DNA from: CBDCWQ01 sp965223435
GTDB taxonomy: Bacteria; Myxococcota; Kuafuiibacteriia; Kuafuiibacteriales; Kuafuiibacteriaceae
Reading direction: 5' to 3'
NCBI GenBank assembly: GCA_965223435.1
Contig: CBDCWQ010000022.1
Location: 868,001 to 932,000 of the forward strand
DNA: 64,000 nucleotides
The position numbers were made by a program, and so were the translations under genes. How positions within the stretch are numbered: the first letter of the stretch is position 1; each line of letters opens with the position of its first letter. Below the pieces are notes generated by a model, which worked only from the letters and a program-made list of their open reading frames with translations, had not been told where the DNA came from and ran no database searches. Shown one piece after another: positions 8,884 through 18,060 of the stretch.

Positions 8884-9557
8884 GAGCGTGCTCCTTCTTT
8901 GCCCCTAAGCGCTGCGGCAATGTAAACCATCACCAAAAGTGTGAAGACGTAGGCTTGAATCAAACCGATAAGCAATCCCAGCAACTGCATGGGTACGGGC
9001 ACCAGGAATCCTGCGAGCAAAAGTAAGACAGCAACCACCAACTCTCCCGAGAGCATGTTTCCGAACAGACGTAGGGCCAAGGCGATGGTCCGAGTAAGTT
9101 CACCAATGATGTTGAACGGGAGAAGCACCCAATGGGGTTCAAGATACTGAGACAAGTATTGCTTGGCGCCCACGAGCCTCAGCGCAAAAAAGTGCACCGA
9201 GAAAAAGGCGATCGCAGCCAAAGCAGTGGTGGTACTCAGATCTTTGGTTGGGGAACCAACTTTGGGTATCGTGGATACCGCGGCGGCGATCACCAAAAAA
9301 GCCGCCAGAGTTCCGATGAAGGGGACAAAGTGATGCACCGAAAAGGGCGTCGTCTCCTGGATGAGGCTTTCGACACTCTCCACAGCTGCCTCCATCGCAT
9401 TTTGCAACCACCCAGGCCTCTTCTTGAGGCGATGGACACCGAGAAATGAAAGCACAAACAGACCGAGCATGATCACCCAAGTCACCACCACGGTATCGCG
9501 CACCGGAACACCAAGAACGTGAAACAGAACGGTCGGAAAAGTATCTTCAATGTTCAT
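8880..9557 (-). CDS. atpB: N-ATPase a subunit
   Basis: 225-residue membrane protein forming the stator half-channels beside the c ring. Five or more hydrophobic segments are visible. The conserved Arg lies in LTRTIALALRLFGNMLSGELVV (the RLFGN motif of a subunits). The ATG at 9557 (MNIEDTFPTVLFHVLG) is preferred over one at 9590. It overlaps the atpR stop by 11 bases, and its stop overlaps the atpE start by ATGA. Confidence 0.93.
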   Translation of the reverse strand: MNIEDTFPTVLFHVLGVPVRDTVVVTWVIMLGLFVLSFLGVHRLKKRPGWLQNAMEAAVESVESLIQETTPFSVHHFVPFIGTLAAFLVIAAAVSTIPKVGSPTKDLSTTTALAAIAFFSVHFFALRLVGAKQYLSQYLEPHWVLLPFNIIGELTRTIALALRLFGNMLSGELVVAVLLLLAGFLVPVPMQLLGLLIGLIQAYVFTLLVMVYIAAALRGKEGARS

Positions 9558-9810
9558 GGCAGCGACTCCAAAGCACGAGGTTTCGGGCAACTACAAATCC
9601 CAGGAGGGACAGCCCGACAAAGCCGCCGATGAGCCCAGGTAAGGAAAGTGCTCCGGCTGCGATCGCCGTGCGAGAAAGGGTACGAGAGCGACCGCGGGCA
9701 CGATTGAGATTCTTCAACCGGGCGAGATCAAACCGGATCGCTGCCAAGAAGAGAACAGCAACAAAGCTGCCCCAAAGCACGGTGAGAACCGAGGTGGCCA
9801 ACCCCATCAT
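9547..9810 (-). CDS. atpR: N-ATPase accessory membrane protein AtpR
   Basis: 87-residue protein with three hydrophobic segments: an N-terminal helix with an acidic residue inside (FLAAIRFDLARL), then two more. It matches the N-ATPase AtpR family in size, topology and position between atpQ and atpB. AtpR has been proposed to help c-ring assembly; its exact role is not settled. The start codon ATG 9810 overlaps the atpQ stop by ATGA. A longer frame upstream lies within atpQ and is rejected. Confidence 0.85.
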   Translation of the reverse strand: MMGLATSVLTVLWGSFVAVLFLAAIRFDLARLKNLNRARGRSRTLSRTAIAAGALSLPGLIGGFVGLSLLGFVVARNLVLWSRCHEH

Positions 9811-10079
9811 GCCACGCCCCTGAGAAAAAAACGCCACACGGAGTACGCTCCGGTGCCCAAGCCGATGAGAAGAAAGCTCAAGGTAAAAGATGGCCGGGTT
9901 TGGAACGCTTGGTCGAGATACCGACCGAGGTAGAGCCCTCCAACCATCGGAAGAATCACCATCCATCCCAGGGCACCCACGAGCCCCAGACCGATCCACA
10001 GACGTTGTCCGTGATTCCGAGCCTCACGCATGCGTCGTGCAGACCGCGCCACCCTCTCTTTGAAGCCTCTGTCCATCAT
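9807..10079 (-). CDS. atpQ: N-ATPase accessory protein AtpQ (AtpI-like)
   Basis: 90-residue protein with a basic N-terminus (residues 1-25) and two membrane helices. The glycine-rich motif GGLYLGRYLDQ between them is the hallmark of the ATPase gene1/AtpI family, whose members aid c-ring assembly and possibly Mg2+ handling. It is coupled to atpC (ATGA overlap, 10076-10079) and to atpR. The presence of atpQ and atpR between atpC and atpB defines the N-type layout. Confidence 0.85.
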   Translation of the reverse strand: MMDRGFKERVARSARRMREARNHGQRLWIGLGLVGALGWMVILPMVGGLYLGRYLDQAFQTRPSFTLSFLLIGLGTGAYSVWRFFLRGVA

Positions 10080-10495
10080 TTCTCTCTTTCCTCTCGTATC
10101 ATCGAGGCGAGGAGATGGTGTTCAAGGGCCAAAAAAGCGTTATGGACCTTTTGTGCGCCTTGACGCGTTTCTTCAGCGGCGGCATTCACTTCGTTTTCGG
10201 CTTGCTCCAGATCTGGGAGGGGCACAGCCGCGCGGACACTGATCTGTACTTCCTTGCGATTCGCCACCAAGAACCCCTGTCCCACGGCGACGAAGTGCTC
10301 TCGCTTACTTTGATCTCGATAGGTCAGAACGCTGGGAACAACGGCCGCAACCAAAGGTTCGCACCCTGGCCTTATCCCGAATCGACCGGTCTGGTCCTCG
10401 GTGATGAGTGAGCGGATCGATGCCTGGACCACCAATGCGGTCGGCGTGCGGAGTGTGAGCCTCATGGAGTTGTTGCTCGGGGTCAGATCACTCAC
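10076..10495 (-). CDS. atpC: N-ATPase epsilon subunit
   Basis: 139-residue subunit that sits at the foot of gamma. It begins with a beta-sandwich (MRLTLRTPTALVV, a variant of the usual family start) and ends in an Ala/Glu-rich helical hairpin. Another possible start is the internal Met at residue 11. The assigned start overlaps the atpD stop by 8 bases. Family members regulate ATP hydrolysis; identity is conventional. Confidence 0.87.
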   Translation of the reverse strand: MSDLTPSNNSMRLTLRTPTALVVQASIRSLITEDQTGRFGIRPGCEPLVAAVVPSVLTYRDQSKREHFVAVGQGFLVANRKEVQISVRAAVPLPDLEQAENEVNAAAEETRQGAQKVHNAFLALEHHLLASMIREEREK

Positions 10496-11891
10496 TGAGG
10501 CCTCCGATCATGTAGAGAGAGGATTCACTTTGACCATCGACCTCGCCACCCAAGATTTTTTCGACCCCCGAAAGGGTGTCGTCAAGGCTCACTGAAACCC
10601 CAGCGCGACCGGTAAACGCTTCGCTGACAAAAAAAGGCTGTGTCAAAAAGCGCTCCAACCGACGTGCGCGTTCCACAGTGAGGCGATCATCGGGCGACAG
10701 CTCATCAATGCCCAACATGGCGACGATGTCTTCGAGATCTTGGGCACGCCGTAGGACTTCTTTGGCCCTCATGGCAAGCTGGTAGTGGCGGGTACCCACC
10801 ACTTGAGGAGAAAGGAGCCGCGAGGAGGAAGCCAGTGGATCGACCGCGGGATAGAGCCCCTTGGCCGCCCGCTTTCTCGATAGTACGACCTGGGTGTCTA
10901 AGTGTTTGGAGATGGCGGTGACCGCGGGATCCGTCATGTCGTCGGCGGGGACATAGACCGCCTGCACCGAAGAGAGTGCCGCCTCGTCCGTGGATGATAT
11001 TCGTTCCTCCAATTCAGCGACTTCGCTCGCCAACGTGGGTTGATAGCCAACCCGCGCCGGCATCCTGCCCAAAAGGCCAGAAACTTCGGCCCCTGCCTGA
11101 ACAAATCGAAACACGTTGTCGACTAAAAGAAGAACATCGGTTTTTGCTTCATCGCGAAACCACTCGGCCACAGTGAGGGCCGACAGGGCCGTACGAAATC
11201 GAGCGCCAGGCGCCTCGTGCATCTGTCCGAAAACAAGCACCGATCGCGCGAGCACCCCCGAAGCAGCCATTTCTTGGTAGAGCTCATGTCCCTCCCGCGA
11301 GCGTTCTCCCACCCCCGCGAAGACACAAACGCCACGAGGTTTGTTCTCTGTCGTCTCAGACTCGCCTTCGCGGGCGACCACATTGTGGATAAGCTCCATG
11401 ATAAGCACGGTTTTTCCGACACCCGCACCACCAAACATACCGGTTCGGCCCCCGCGAGGGAGGGGGCTCAAAAAGTCAAAGATTTTGATACCCGTATGGA
11501 AAATACCGGTGAACGCGCTGCGCTGCCGAATGGATGCACTGGGCCGGTGGATGCTCTTTCGTTCGGCTTCGATTTCGATGTCACCGTCCAAAGGCCGGCC
11601 CAAAAGGTCAAAAACCCGCCCCAGGGTGGCTTCGCCCACCGGTACCGTGGCGCTCCCTCCGGTGGCCCGAACCGGAAGACCTCTAAAAAGGCCCGTAACG
11701 TCGCCAAGCGCAACCGCCCGAACAAGGCGGTCGGAAAGGTGGCTATGGACTTCGAAGAAGACCGGTCGATCCGCCTGGTCTAGAACCAGAAGCTCCTGAG
11801 GACCGGGCACCCCCTGAGAAAACTCAATGTCCGCTACGGCGCCCCGAAGCGCGATCAAGGTTCCGCGAAGCAACGGTGCTTGTTGGTCCAT
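10488..11891 (-). CDS. atpD: N-ATPase beta subunit
   Basis: 467-residue catalytic F1 subunit. P-loop GGAGVGKTVLIME near residue 155, the catalytic GERSREGHEL segment after it, and LLVDNVFRFVQAGAEVSGLLGRMP as in all beta subunits. It is the first gene of the nine-gene operon atpDCQRBEFAG. Its promoter should lie in the 188-bp divergent spacer with ppsA. The window shows only this N-type set, so I cannot say whether a standard F-ATPase exists elsewhere. Confidence 0.95.
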   Translation of the reverse strand: MDQQAPLLRGTLIALRGAVADIEFSQGVPGPQELLVLDQADRPVFFEVHSHLSDRLVRAVALGDVTGLFRGLPVRATGGSATVPVGEATLGRVFDLLGRPLDGDIEIEAERKSIHRPSASIRQRSAFTGIFHTGIKIFDFLSPLPRGGRTGMFGGAGVGKTVLIMELIHNVVAREGESETTENKPRGVCVFAGVGERSREGHELYQEMAASGVLARSVLVFGQMHEAPGARFRTALSALTVAEWFRDEAKTDVLLLVDNVFRFVQAGAEVSGLLGRMPARVGYQPTLASEVAELEERISSTDEAALSSVQAVYVPADDMTDPAVTAISKHLDTQVVLSRKRAAKGLYPAVDPLASSSRLLSPQVVGTRHYQLAMRAKEVLRRAQDLEDIVAMLGIDELSPDDRLTVERARRLERFLTQPFFVSEAFTGRAGVSVSLDDTLSGVEKILGGEVDGQSESSLYMIGGLSE

Positions 11892-12079
11892 TCCAATCGC
11901 TTATCGAGCAAGCTTTATGCCGAAAGTCCCACTGCTCAGTTCGCAGCAAATAGCCACCAAGTGGTAACACAAACACGGGGCTCCGTTACCCTAAAGGATG
12001 AGACCGCGCACATGAACGACAAAGAACGGCCGAGCGCTCTGGCCACGGCTTTGGAACGAGATTTGCTCTACCCGTAGCC
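11892..12079. promoter_or_regulatory. Divergent promoter region, atp operon and ppsA
   Basis: 188 bases separate the atpD start (minus) and the ppsA start (plus), so both operon promoters must lie here or read through from elsewhere. A short dyad CCAC-caa-GTGG is visible at about 11956-11966. No convincing sigma-70 hexamer pair was identified. Confidence 0.4.
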
Positions 12080-14473
12080 ATGGATCTGACTCGCCGTTTT
12101 TCTGAGCTCTCGGTGAATGACGTAGACCTGGTTGGAGGAAAAAACGCCTCCCTAGGGGAAATGATTCGTGAGCTTAGCCCTTTGGGAGTCTCGGTGCCGG
12201 ACGGGTTCGCGGTGACGGCCGAGGCCTATCGTTACTTTGTCGAGGCGAATCGGCTGGCCCCGCGGATTCGAACACAACTGGACGGAGTGGGTCACGCCTC
12301 GGTCGAGGAATTGGCGGACCGAAGTCGCCAGATTCGAAGTCTGATGCTCGACGCAGAACTTCCGGACCCGTTGAAGGACGCGATCAAGGAAGCCTATCGC
12401 GCCTTGGGGCGAGCACAGAATGAGCCACCTCCCTTCGTTGCCGTGCGATCATCGGCCACGGCCGAAGACTTGCCCACCGCGAGTTTTGCCGGCCAGCAAG
12501 ACAGTTTTTTGTACGTGCACGGTGATGCCGATCTTCTGGATAGCGTCAAACGGTGTTTTGCGAGTCTGTTTACGGCCCGGGCGATTCACTATCGCGAGGA
12601 TATGGGCTTCGACCACTTTGATGTCGCCCTGTCTGTCGGGGTTCAGCGGATGGTGCGTTCGGACACGGGGAGCGCCGGCGTGATGTTCACCCTGGATACT
12701 GAATCGGGGTTTCGTGACGTGGTGATGGTGACAAGCGCACACGGCCTTGGAGAGAGCGTCGTCCAAGGCAAGGTCAGTCCTGATCAATTTTTTGTGCACA
12801 AGCCAACCCTTGAGGCGGGGTTCTCATCGATCATTACCAAACGCATGGGCGCCAAGGAAACCGCTCTGGTATTCGATGCAGAGAAGCACCGACTGCGAAC
12901 CGTCCTCCAGCCACCCGCGGCGCGTGAATCATACTCCTTAAATGATGCGGAAATCATCAAACTTGCCTCGTGGGGCGTCAAAATAGAGAAACACTATTCC
13001 CGTAAACGGAAGACGCCGTCGCCGATGGACATCGAGTGGGCGAAAGACGGGGAAACGGGTGAGCTGTTCATTGTGCAGGCGCGCCCCGAAACCGTTCATG
13101 CCCAACAGAAAGAACCTGCAATTCGGGTCTACCACCTCGAAGAAGAGGGTCAGAGCCTCGCGAAGGGGCTCGCGGTGGGCGACGCCATCGCAGTGGGCAA
13201 AGTGCGAATTATCCAAAGCCCCAAACAGATCGGCGAATTCAGGCCCGGCGAGGTCTTGGTCACCGACAGCACCGATCCGGACTGGGAGCCCATCATGAAG
13301 CAGGCGGCGGCCATTGTCACCGAACGCGGCGGGCGAACTTCCCATGCCGCAATCATTGCGCGGGAGCTGGGGATACCGGCGGTCGTGGGCGCAGTGAATG
13401 CCTGTGACAAACTGTGTGGCGCCAACGAGGTTACCGTGTCGTGCGCCAAGGGACAAACGGGTGTCGTTTACCATGGACGAATCAATTTCGAGGTCCAGAA
13501 TATCGATCCAAAGACCGTGCCCAAACCAAAGACCGCCACCATGATGAACTTGGCCAACCCCGAGTTGGCCTTCAAGTACGCCCAGCTCCCGAGCGACGGA
13601 GTAGGCCTGTTGCGCATGGAATTCGTCTTCGCAAGCTGGGTGCGAATCCACCCGCTCGCGGTGACCCGTTTCGAAAGCCTGGATCCCCAATTGAAGGGCG
13701 AAATTACTGCGATCACCCGAGGTTACAAGACTCCGCGCGACTATTTTGTCGATCGACTGGCGCAGGGCATCGGTACCATTGCTGCGTCGTTTTGGCCACG
13801 GCCCGTAGTCTTGCGGTTTTCCGATTTTAAGACCAACGAATACGCGCACCTGATCGGGGGTTCTGCGTTTGAACCCAAAGAAGAGAATCCCATGATCGGC
13901 TGGCGGGGCGCCAGCCGGTACTACCATCCGGAGTTTAAGGAGGGTTTCGAACTGGAGGTCTCAGCGGTGAAGCGGGTTCGACGTGACTTCGGACTGAAGA
14001 ATCTCAAGCTCATGATTCCCTTTTGCCGTACGCCTGCCGAGGGCAAACGAGTACTCGACGTCCTCAAAGAAGCTGGATTGACAGGCAAAGAGGACGATCT
14101 GGACGTGTACGTGATGGCCGAAATCCCATCAAACATCATCCTTGCCGACCAGTTTGCGGAAATCTTCGACGGCTTTTCCATCGGCTCCAACGATCTTACT
14201 CAACTCACGCTGGGGATCGATCGTGATTCGGCTCGGGTGGCACCCCTCTTTGATGAACGAAATGATGCCATCAAGCGATCCTGTGCGTCCCTCATCAAGA
14301 CCGCCCATGCCCATGGGAAAAAGGTCGGCATCTGCGGCCAGGCGCCCTCCGATTTTCCCGACTTTGCTGAATTTTTGGTCCGCGAGGGCATCGACTCGAT
14401 AAGTCTCACGCCTGATGCTCTGGTGCGGACCCGAATCGCGGTGGCCGAACTCGAAAAAAAGGTAAAACAATGA
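12080..14473 (+). CDS. ppsA: Phosphoenolpyruvate synthase
   Basis: 797 residues, the normal length for pyruvate, water dikinase. It makes PEP from pyruvate and ATP, giving AMP and phosphate. The N-terminal ATP-grasp domain begins VGGKNASLGEMIREL. The swivelling phosphohistidine domain has GGRTSHAAIIARELGIPAVVG, with the catalytic His near residue 422. The C-terminal TIM barrel holds GSNDLTQLTLGIDRDS and GICGQAPSD. The size and the ERGGRTSHA form separate it from pyruvate phosphate dikinase. Its stop overlaps the nifJ start (ATGA), which couples pyruvate formation by PFOR to PEP formation. Confidence 0.95.
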   Translation: MDLTRRFSELSVNDVDLVGGKNASLGEMIRELSPLGVSVPDGFAVTAEAYRYFVEANRLAPRIRTQLDGVGHASVEELADRSRQIRSLMLDAELPDPLKDAIKEAYRALGRAQNEPPPFVAVRSSATAEDLPTASFAGQQDSFLYVHGDADLLDSVKRCFASLFTARAIHYREDMGFDHFDVALSVGVQRMVRSDTGSAGVMFTLDTESGFRDVVMVTSAHGLGESVVQGKVSPDQFFVHKPTLEAGFSSIITKRMGAKETALVFDAEKHRLRTVLQPPAARESYSLNDAEIIKLASWGVKIEKHYSRKRKTPSPMDIEWAKDGETGELFIVQARPETVHAQQKEPAIRVYHLEEEGQSLAKGLAVGDAIAVGKVRIIQSPKQIGEFRPGEVLVTDSTDPDWEPIMKQAAAIVTERGGRTSHAAIIARELGIPAVVGAVNACDKLCGANEVTVSCAKGQTGVVYHGRINFEVQNIDPKTVPKPKTATMMNLANPELAFKYAQLPSDGVGLLRMEFVFASWVRIHPLAVTRFESLDPQLKGEITAITRGYKTPRDYFVDRLAQGIGTIAASFWPRPVVLRFSDFKTNEYAHLIGGSAFEPKEENPMIGWRGASRYYHPEFKEGFELEVSAVKRVRRDFGLKNLKLMIPFCRTPAEGKRVLDVLKEAGLTGKEDDLDVYVMAEIPSNIILADQFAEIFDGFSIGSNDLTQLTLGIDRDSARVAPLFDERNDAIKRSCASLIKTAHAHGKKVGICGQAPSDFPDFAEFLVREGIDSISLTPDALVRTRIAVAELEKKVKQ

Positions 14474-17400
14474 GCACTGGTACCGACCTTGATCGCTACG
14501 AGTTCGCGACCATCGATGGCAACGAAGCCGCTGCGCGCGTAGCCTACGGCACCAATGAAGTCATCGCCATCTACCCCATTACCCCGGCCTCTCCAATGGG
14601 CGAGCTTTCGGATGCCTGGGCGGTCGCCCAGCGGCAAAACATCTGGGGAAACGTGCCTAGCGTGATTGAAATGCAAAGCGAAGGCGGAGCAGCAGGGGCG
14701 GTGCACGGAGCCCTTCAGGGAGGCGCGATCACATGCACCTTTACCGCTTCGCAGGGCCTCCTGCTCATGATACCCAACATGTTCAAAATCGCCGGAGAGT
14801 TGACACCGAGCGTGTTTCACGTGGCCGCACGAACGGTGGCCACCCACGCGCTTTCTATCTTTGGGGATCACAGCGATGTCATGGCGGCACGGGGTACTGG
14901 TTTTGGTTTCCTGGCTTCGTCGTCGGTCCAAGAAGCCCACGATTTTGCCCTGATCGCCCAAGCCGTAAGTCTCACCACCCGGATTCCTTTTGTTCATTTC
15001 TTCGACGGCTTCCGTACCTCGCACGAGGTGAACAAGATTCGGGTCCTCTCTCAAGAAGACATCCGAGCCCTCATCGATGACCGCGGGGTCTTTGCCCATC
15101 GCGCGCGGGCGCTTTCACCCGAGCGCCCGGTCCTAAGGGGCTCGGCCCAAAACCCGGATGTCTTCTTTCAGGCCCGAGAGGCCATCAATCCCTTTTACCA
15201 AGCTGCCCCTAAGGTTGTGGTTGAGATCATGGACCACTTCTTTCAACGGACGGGTCGACGCTACCACCTCTTCGATTACGTGGGGGCACCCGATGCGGAC
15301 CGGGTAGTCGTGCTCATGGGCTCGGGCGTAGGCGCCGCCATAGAAGCCGTAGGAGATGCGCTGACCCGAGGAGAAAAAGTTGGCGTCTTGACCGTTCGGC
15401 TCTATCGACCCTTCGACGGGGCCGCACTTTCAAACGCTTTGCCAAAGACCGTCCGGCGCGTAGCTGTTCTCGATCGCACCAAAGAGCCGGGCGCAGGTGG
15501 GGAGCCCCTTTACCTCGATACATTGAATGCGCTCACCGAATTGAGGGGAAAGGACGCACCTCAGGTGGTGGGGGGGCGCTACGGCCTTTCCTCCAAAGAG
15601 TTTACACCCGCGATGGTCCATTCGGTGTTTGAGAATCTTCGTGCGCCCACCCCTAAAAGGCATTTCACCGTGGGCATCGTCGACGATGTGAGCGGATCCT
15701 CTCTGGATTGGAACCGGAACCCACACCAAGAACCCGACGATGTATTTCGGGCTGTCCTGTACGGACTAGGAAGCGATGGAACGGTGGGGGCCAACAAGAA
15801 CACGGTCAAGATCGTCGGCGATCGGACCGAGCTTCATACCCAGGGTTACTTTGTGTACGACTCCAAGAAGGCTGGTGCGGTCACGGTGTCGCATCTTCGT
15901 TTTTCGCCCCGGCCGATCACGTCGACCTACCTCATTCAGCGGGCTCATTTCGTAGCGTGTCATCAGCCTCAGTTCCTCGACACCATCGAGATGTTGTCCG
16001 TCGCAGAGAACAACGCCACATTCTTGCTCAACACCCCTGATGCACCAGATGAGGTATTTCACCGGCTTCCCTTGGAAGTACAACGGTCACTTATCGAAAA
16101 GAAGATTCGATTCTACGTGGTGAACGCACGCCGGGTTGCAGAAGAAGCGGGGCTTGGCGGCCGAATCAGTACCGTCATGCAAACCTGTTTTTTTGTTCTT
16201 ACCGAAATCTTGCCACCGGCAGAGTCGATCTCGGCGGTCAAGGAAGCCGCCACATTGGCCTATCGAAAACGCGGTGAGACTTGGGTCAGCCGAAACCTAC
16301 AGGCCATCGACGCTGCAGTGGAAGAGCTGGTGGAGGTGCATGTCCCTAAAGAAGCCAGAGGAAACCGGCACCGCCGACCGCCAATCATAGGGCCCGCCCC
16401 GGACTTTGTGAAAAGGGTGACCGCGATGATGCTCGACCGGAAAGGCGATCTCTTACCGGTGAGTGCCCTTCCCGTGGACGGGACATTCGTCACCGGGACA
16501 TCGCGATTTGAAAAACGGAACATCGCAAACACCATTCCGATTTGGGACCCGGACATCTGCACCCAATGCGGGCTGTGTCCCTTGGTGTGTCCACATGCCG
16601 CCATCCGCATGAAGGCATTTCCACAAGAAGCCCTTGACCGGGCACCGCCCGGGTTTCAGGCCAAGCCCTGGTCAGGCCGAGAGTTTTCGGACTTTGGCAT
16701 GACCATTCAGGTGGCTCCGGAAGACTGTACGGGGTGCGGCGTTTGTGTTGAGGTCTGCCCCGCCAAGAGCAAGGAGGTCGCGAAACACAAGGCGATCAAT
16801 ATGGAGCCTAAGGCCTCACACCTGTCGCAGGAAATTGCAAACTACGCGTTCTTCTTAGATCTGCCCGAGGCGGACCGTACCCGGCTCAAATGGGCATCGG
16901 TCAAGGGGTCACAGCTTTTGGAACCTCTGTTCGAGTATTCGGGGGCCTGCGCCGGGTGCGGAGAAACGCCCTATCTGAAACTCTTGAGTCAGTTGTTTGG
17001 CGATCGCCTGGTGGTGGCCAACGCCACCGGATGTTCATCCATTTACGGCGGCAATCTTCCGACCACCCCCTGGACCAAAAACTCGGAGGGCCGCGGACCG
17101 GCGTGGGCCAACAGCCTGTTTGAGGACAACGCCGAGTTTGGACTCGGCATTCAGCTGGCGATGGATGCCCACCGCACCCATGCACGCGATCAACTGCAGA
17201 CCCTGGTCCAGGCCATAGACCCCGAGCTTATCGACAAAATCTTGCGCTCGACGCAAGACTCAGAGGGGGAGCGCATGGAACAGCGGCGCCGAGTCGCCAC
17301 CCTCAAAGAAAAACTGGCCAAGCTTCAAGGAGAAGGAGCCAAAACCATGGTGCCGCTCACCGAGTACCTCCTCAGCCGCACGGTCTGGATTGTCGGGGGA

Positions 17401-18060
17401 GACGGCTGGGCCTACGACATCGGGTTTGGGGGCCTAGACCATGCCTTGGCCTCGGGTCGGAACGTTAATATCCTGGTGCTCGATACCGAAGTCTATTCCA
17501 ACACCGGCGGGCAGGCTTCGAAAGCGACGCCGCGGGCGGCCGTCGCCAAATTTGAGGCCTCGGGCAAATCGGGCCCCAAAAAAGACCTCGGCATGATCGC
17601 CATGGCCTACGGCAACGTGTACGTAGCGCAGGTAGCCTTGGGGGCGAGCCCGCTTCAAACCGTCCGCGCCTTGGTCGAAGCGGACAGCTACGCCGGCCCC
17701 TCTTTGGTCATCTCGTACAGCCCATGTATCGCGCACGGGATCGACATGCGAAAGTCCATGGCGCGCCAGAAGGAGGCTGTAAAGAGCGGCTACTGGCCAC
17801 TCTACCGTTTTGATCCGCGGGTCACCTCCGAAGGGCGGACACCCTTTCACTTGGATTCCCAAAAACCTACGCTCTCGTTTAAAAGATTCGCCGAAAGCGA
17901 AGCGCGCTTTGCCATGCTCATGCGCTCAGACCCTGTGCGGGCCCAACAGCTGTTTGCACTCGCTCAGCAGGACATCAACGAACGATTCCATTACTATCGA
18001 CAGCTGGCAAAACTAGACCGGCACCCGCCAAGTGCTCTGGAGAAGTCGCATGAGAGTTGA
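14470..18060 (+). CDS. nifJ: Pyruvate:ferredoxin (flavodoxin) oxidoreductase
   Basis: 1196-residue single-chain PFOR that interconverts pyruvate + CoA and acetyl-CoA + CO2 with ferredoxin as electron partner. Domain order is complete. The N-terminal pyrimidine-binding domain has GNEAAARVAYGTNEVIAIYP. The gamma and CoA-binding domains follow. Two [4Fe-4S] motifs are present: CTQCGLCPLVCP and CTGCGVCVEVCP (about residues 695-765). The C-terminal TPP domain has CAGCGETPYLKL, GGDGWAYDIGFGGLDH and VYSNTGGQASKATP. It overlaps ppsA upstream and the next gene by 11 bases downstream. The operon could run oxidatively, or reductively to fix CO2 onto acetyl-CoA and feed PEP; direction is not visible from sequence. 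Confidence 0.96.
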   Translation: MSTGTDLDRYEFATIDGNEAAARVAYGTNEVIAIYPITPASPMGELSDAWAVAQRQNIWGNVPSVIEMQSEGGAAGAVHGALQGGAITCTFTASQGLLLMIPNMFKIAGELTPSVFHVAARTVATHALSIFGDHSDVMAARGTGFGFLASSSVQEAHDFALIAQAVSLTTRIPFVHFFDGFRTSHEVNKIRVLSQEDIRALIDDRGVFAHRARALSPERPVLRGSAQNPDVFFQAREAINPFYQAAPKVVVEIMDHFFQRTGRRYHLFDYVGAPDADRVVVLMGSGVGAAIEAVGDALTRGEKVGVLTVRLYRPFDGAALSNALPKTVRRVAVLDRTKEPGAGGEPLYLDTLNALTELRGKDAPQVVGGRYGLSSKEFTPAMVHSVFENLRAPTPKRHFTVGIVDDVSGSSLDWNRNPHQEPDDVFRAVLYGLGSDGTVGANKNTVKIVGDRTELHTQGYFVYDSKKAGAVTVSHLRFSPRPITSTYLIQRAHFVACHQPQFLDTIEMLSVAENNATFLLNTPDAPDEVFHRLPLEVQRSLIEKKIRFYVVNARRVAEEAGLGGRISTVMQTCFFVLTEILPPAESISAVKEAATLAYRKRGETWVSRNLQAIDAAVEELVEVHVPKEARGNRHRRPPIIGPAPDFVKRVTAMMLDRKGDLLPVSALPVDGTFVTGTSRFEKRNIANTIPIWDPDICTQCGLCPLVCPHAAIRMKAFPQEALDRAPPGFQAKPWSGREFSDFGMTIQVAPEDCTGCGVCVEVCPAKSKEVAKHKAINMEPKASHLSQEIANYAFFLDLPEADRTRLKWASVKGSQLLEPLFEYSGACAGCGETPYLKLLSQLFGDRLVVANATGCSSIYGGNLPTTPWTKNSEGRGPAWANSLFEDNAEFGLGIQLAMDAHRTHARDQLQTLVQAIDPELIDKILRSTQDSEGERMEQRRRVATLKEKLAKLQGEGAKTMVPLTEYLLSRTVWIVGGDGWAYDIGFGGLDHALASGRNVNILVLDTEVYSNTGGQASKATPRAAVAKFEASGKSGPKKDLGMIAMAYGNVYVAQVALGASPLQTVRALVEADSYAGPSLVISYSPCIAHGIDMRKSMARQKEAVKSGYWPLYRFDPRVTSEGRTPFHLDSQKPTLSFKRFAESEARFAMLMRSDPVRAQQLFALAQQDINERFHYYRQLAKLDRHPPSALEKSHES

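Noticed and set aside
12012..12079. Short frame MNDKERPSALATALERDLLYP just before ppsA as a leader peptide
   Set aside because: Only 21 codons, no ribosome binding site of note, and no attenuator hairpins or regulatory codon runs.
12938..13927. A 329-codon minus-strand frame
   Set aside because: Antisense to the ppsA phosphohistidine and barrel domains and without any recognisable domain.
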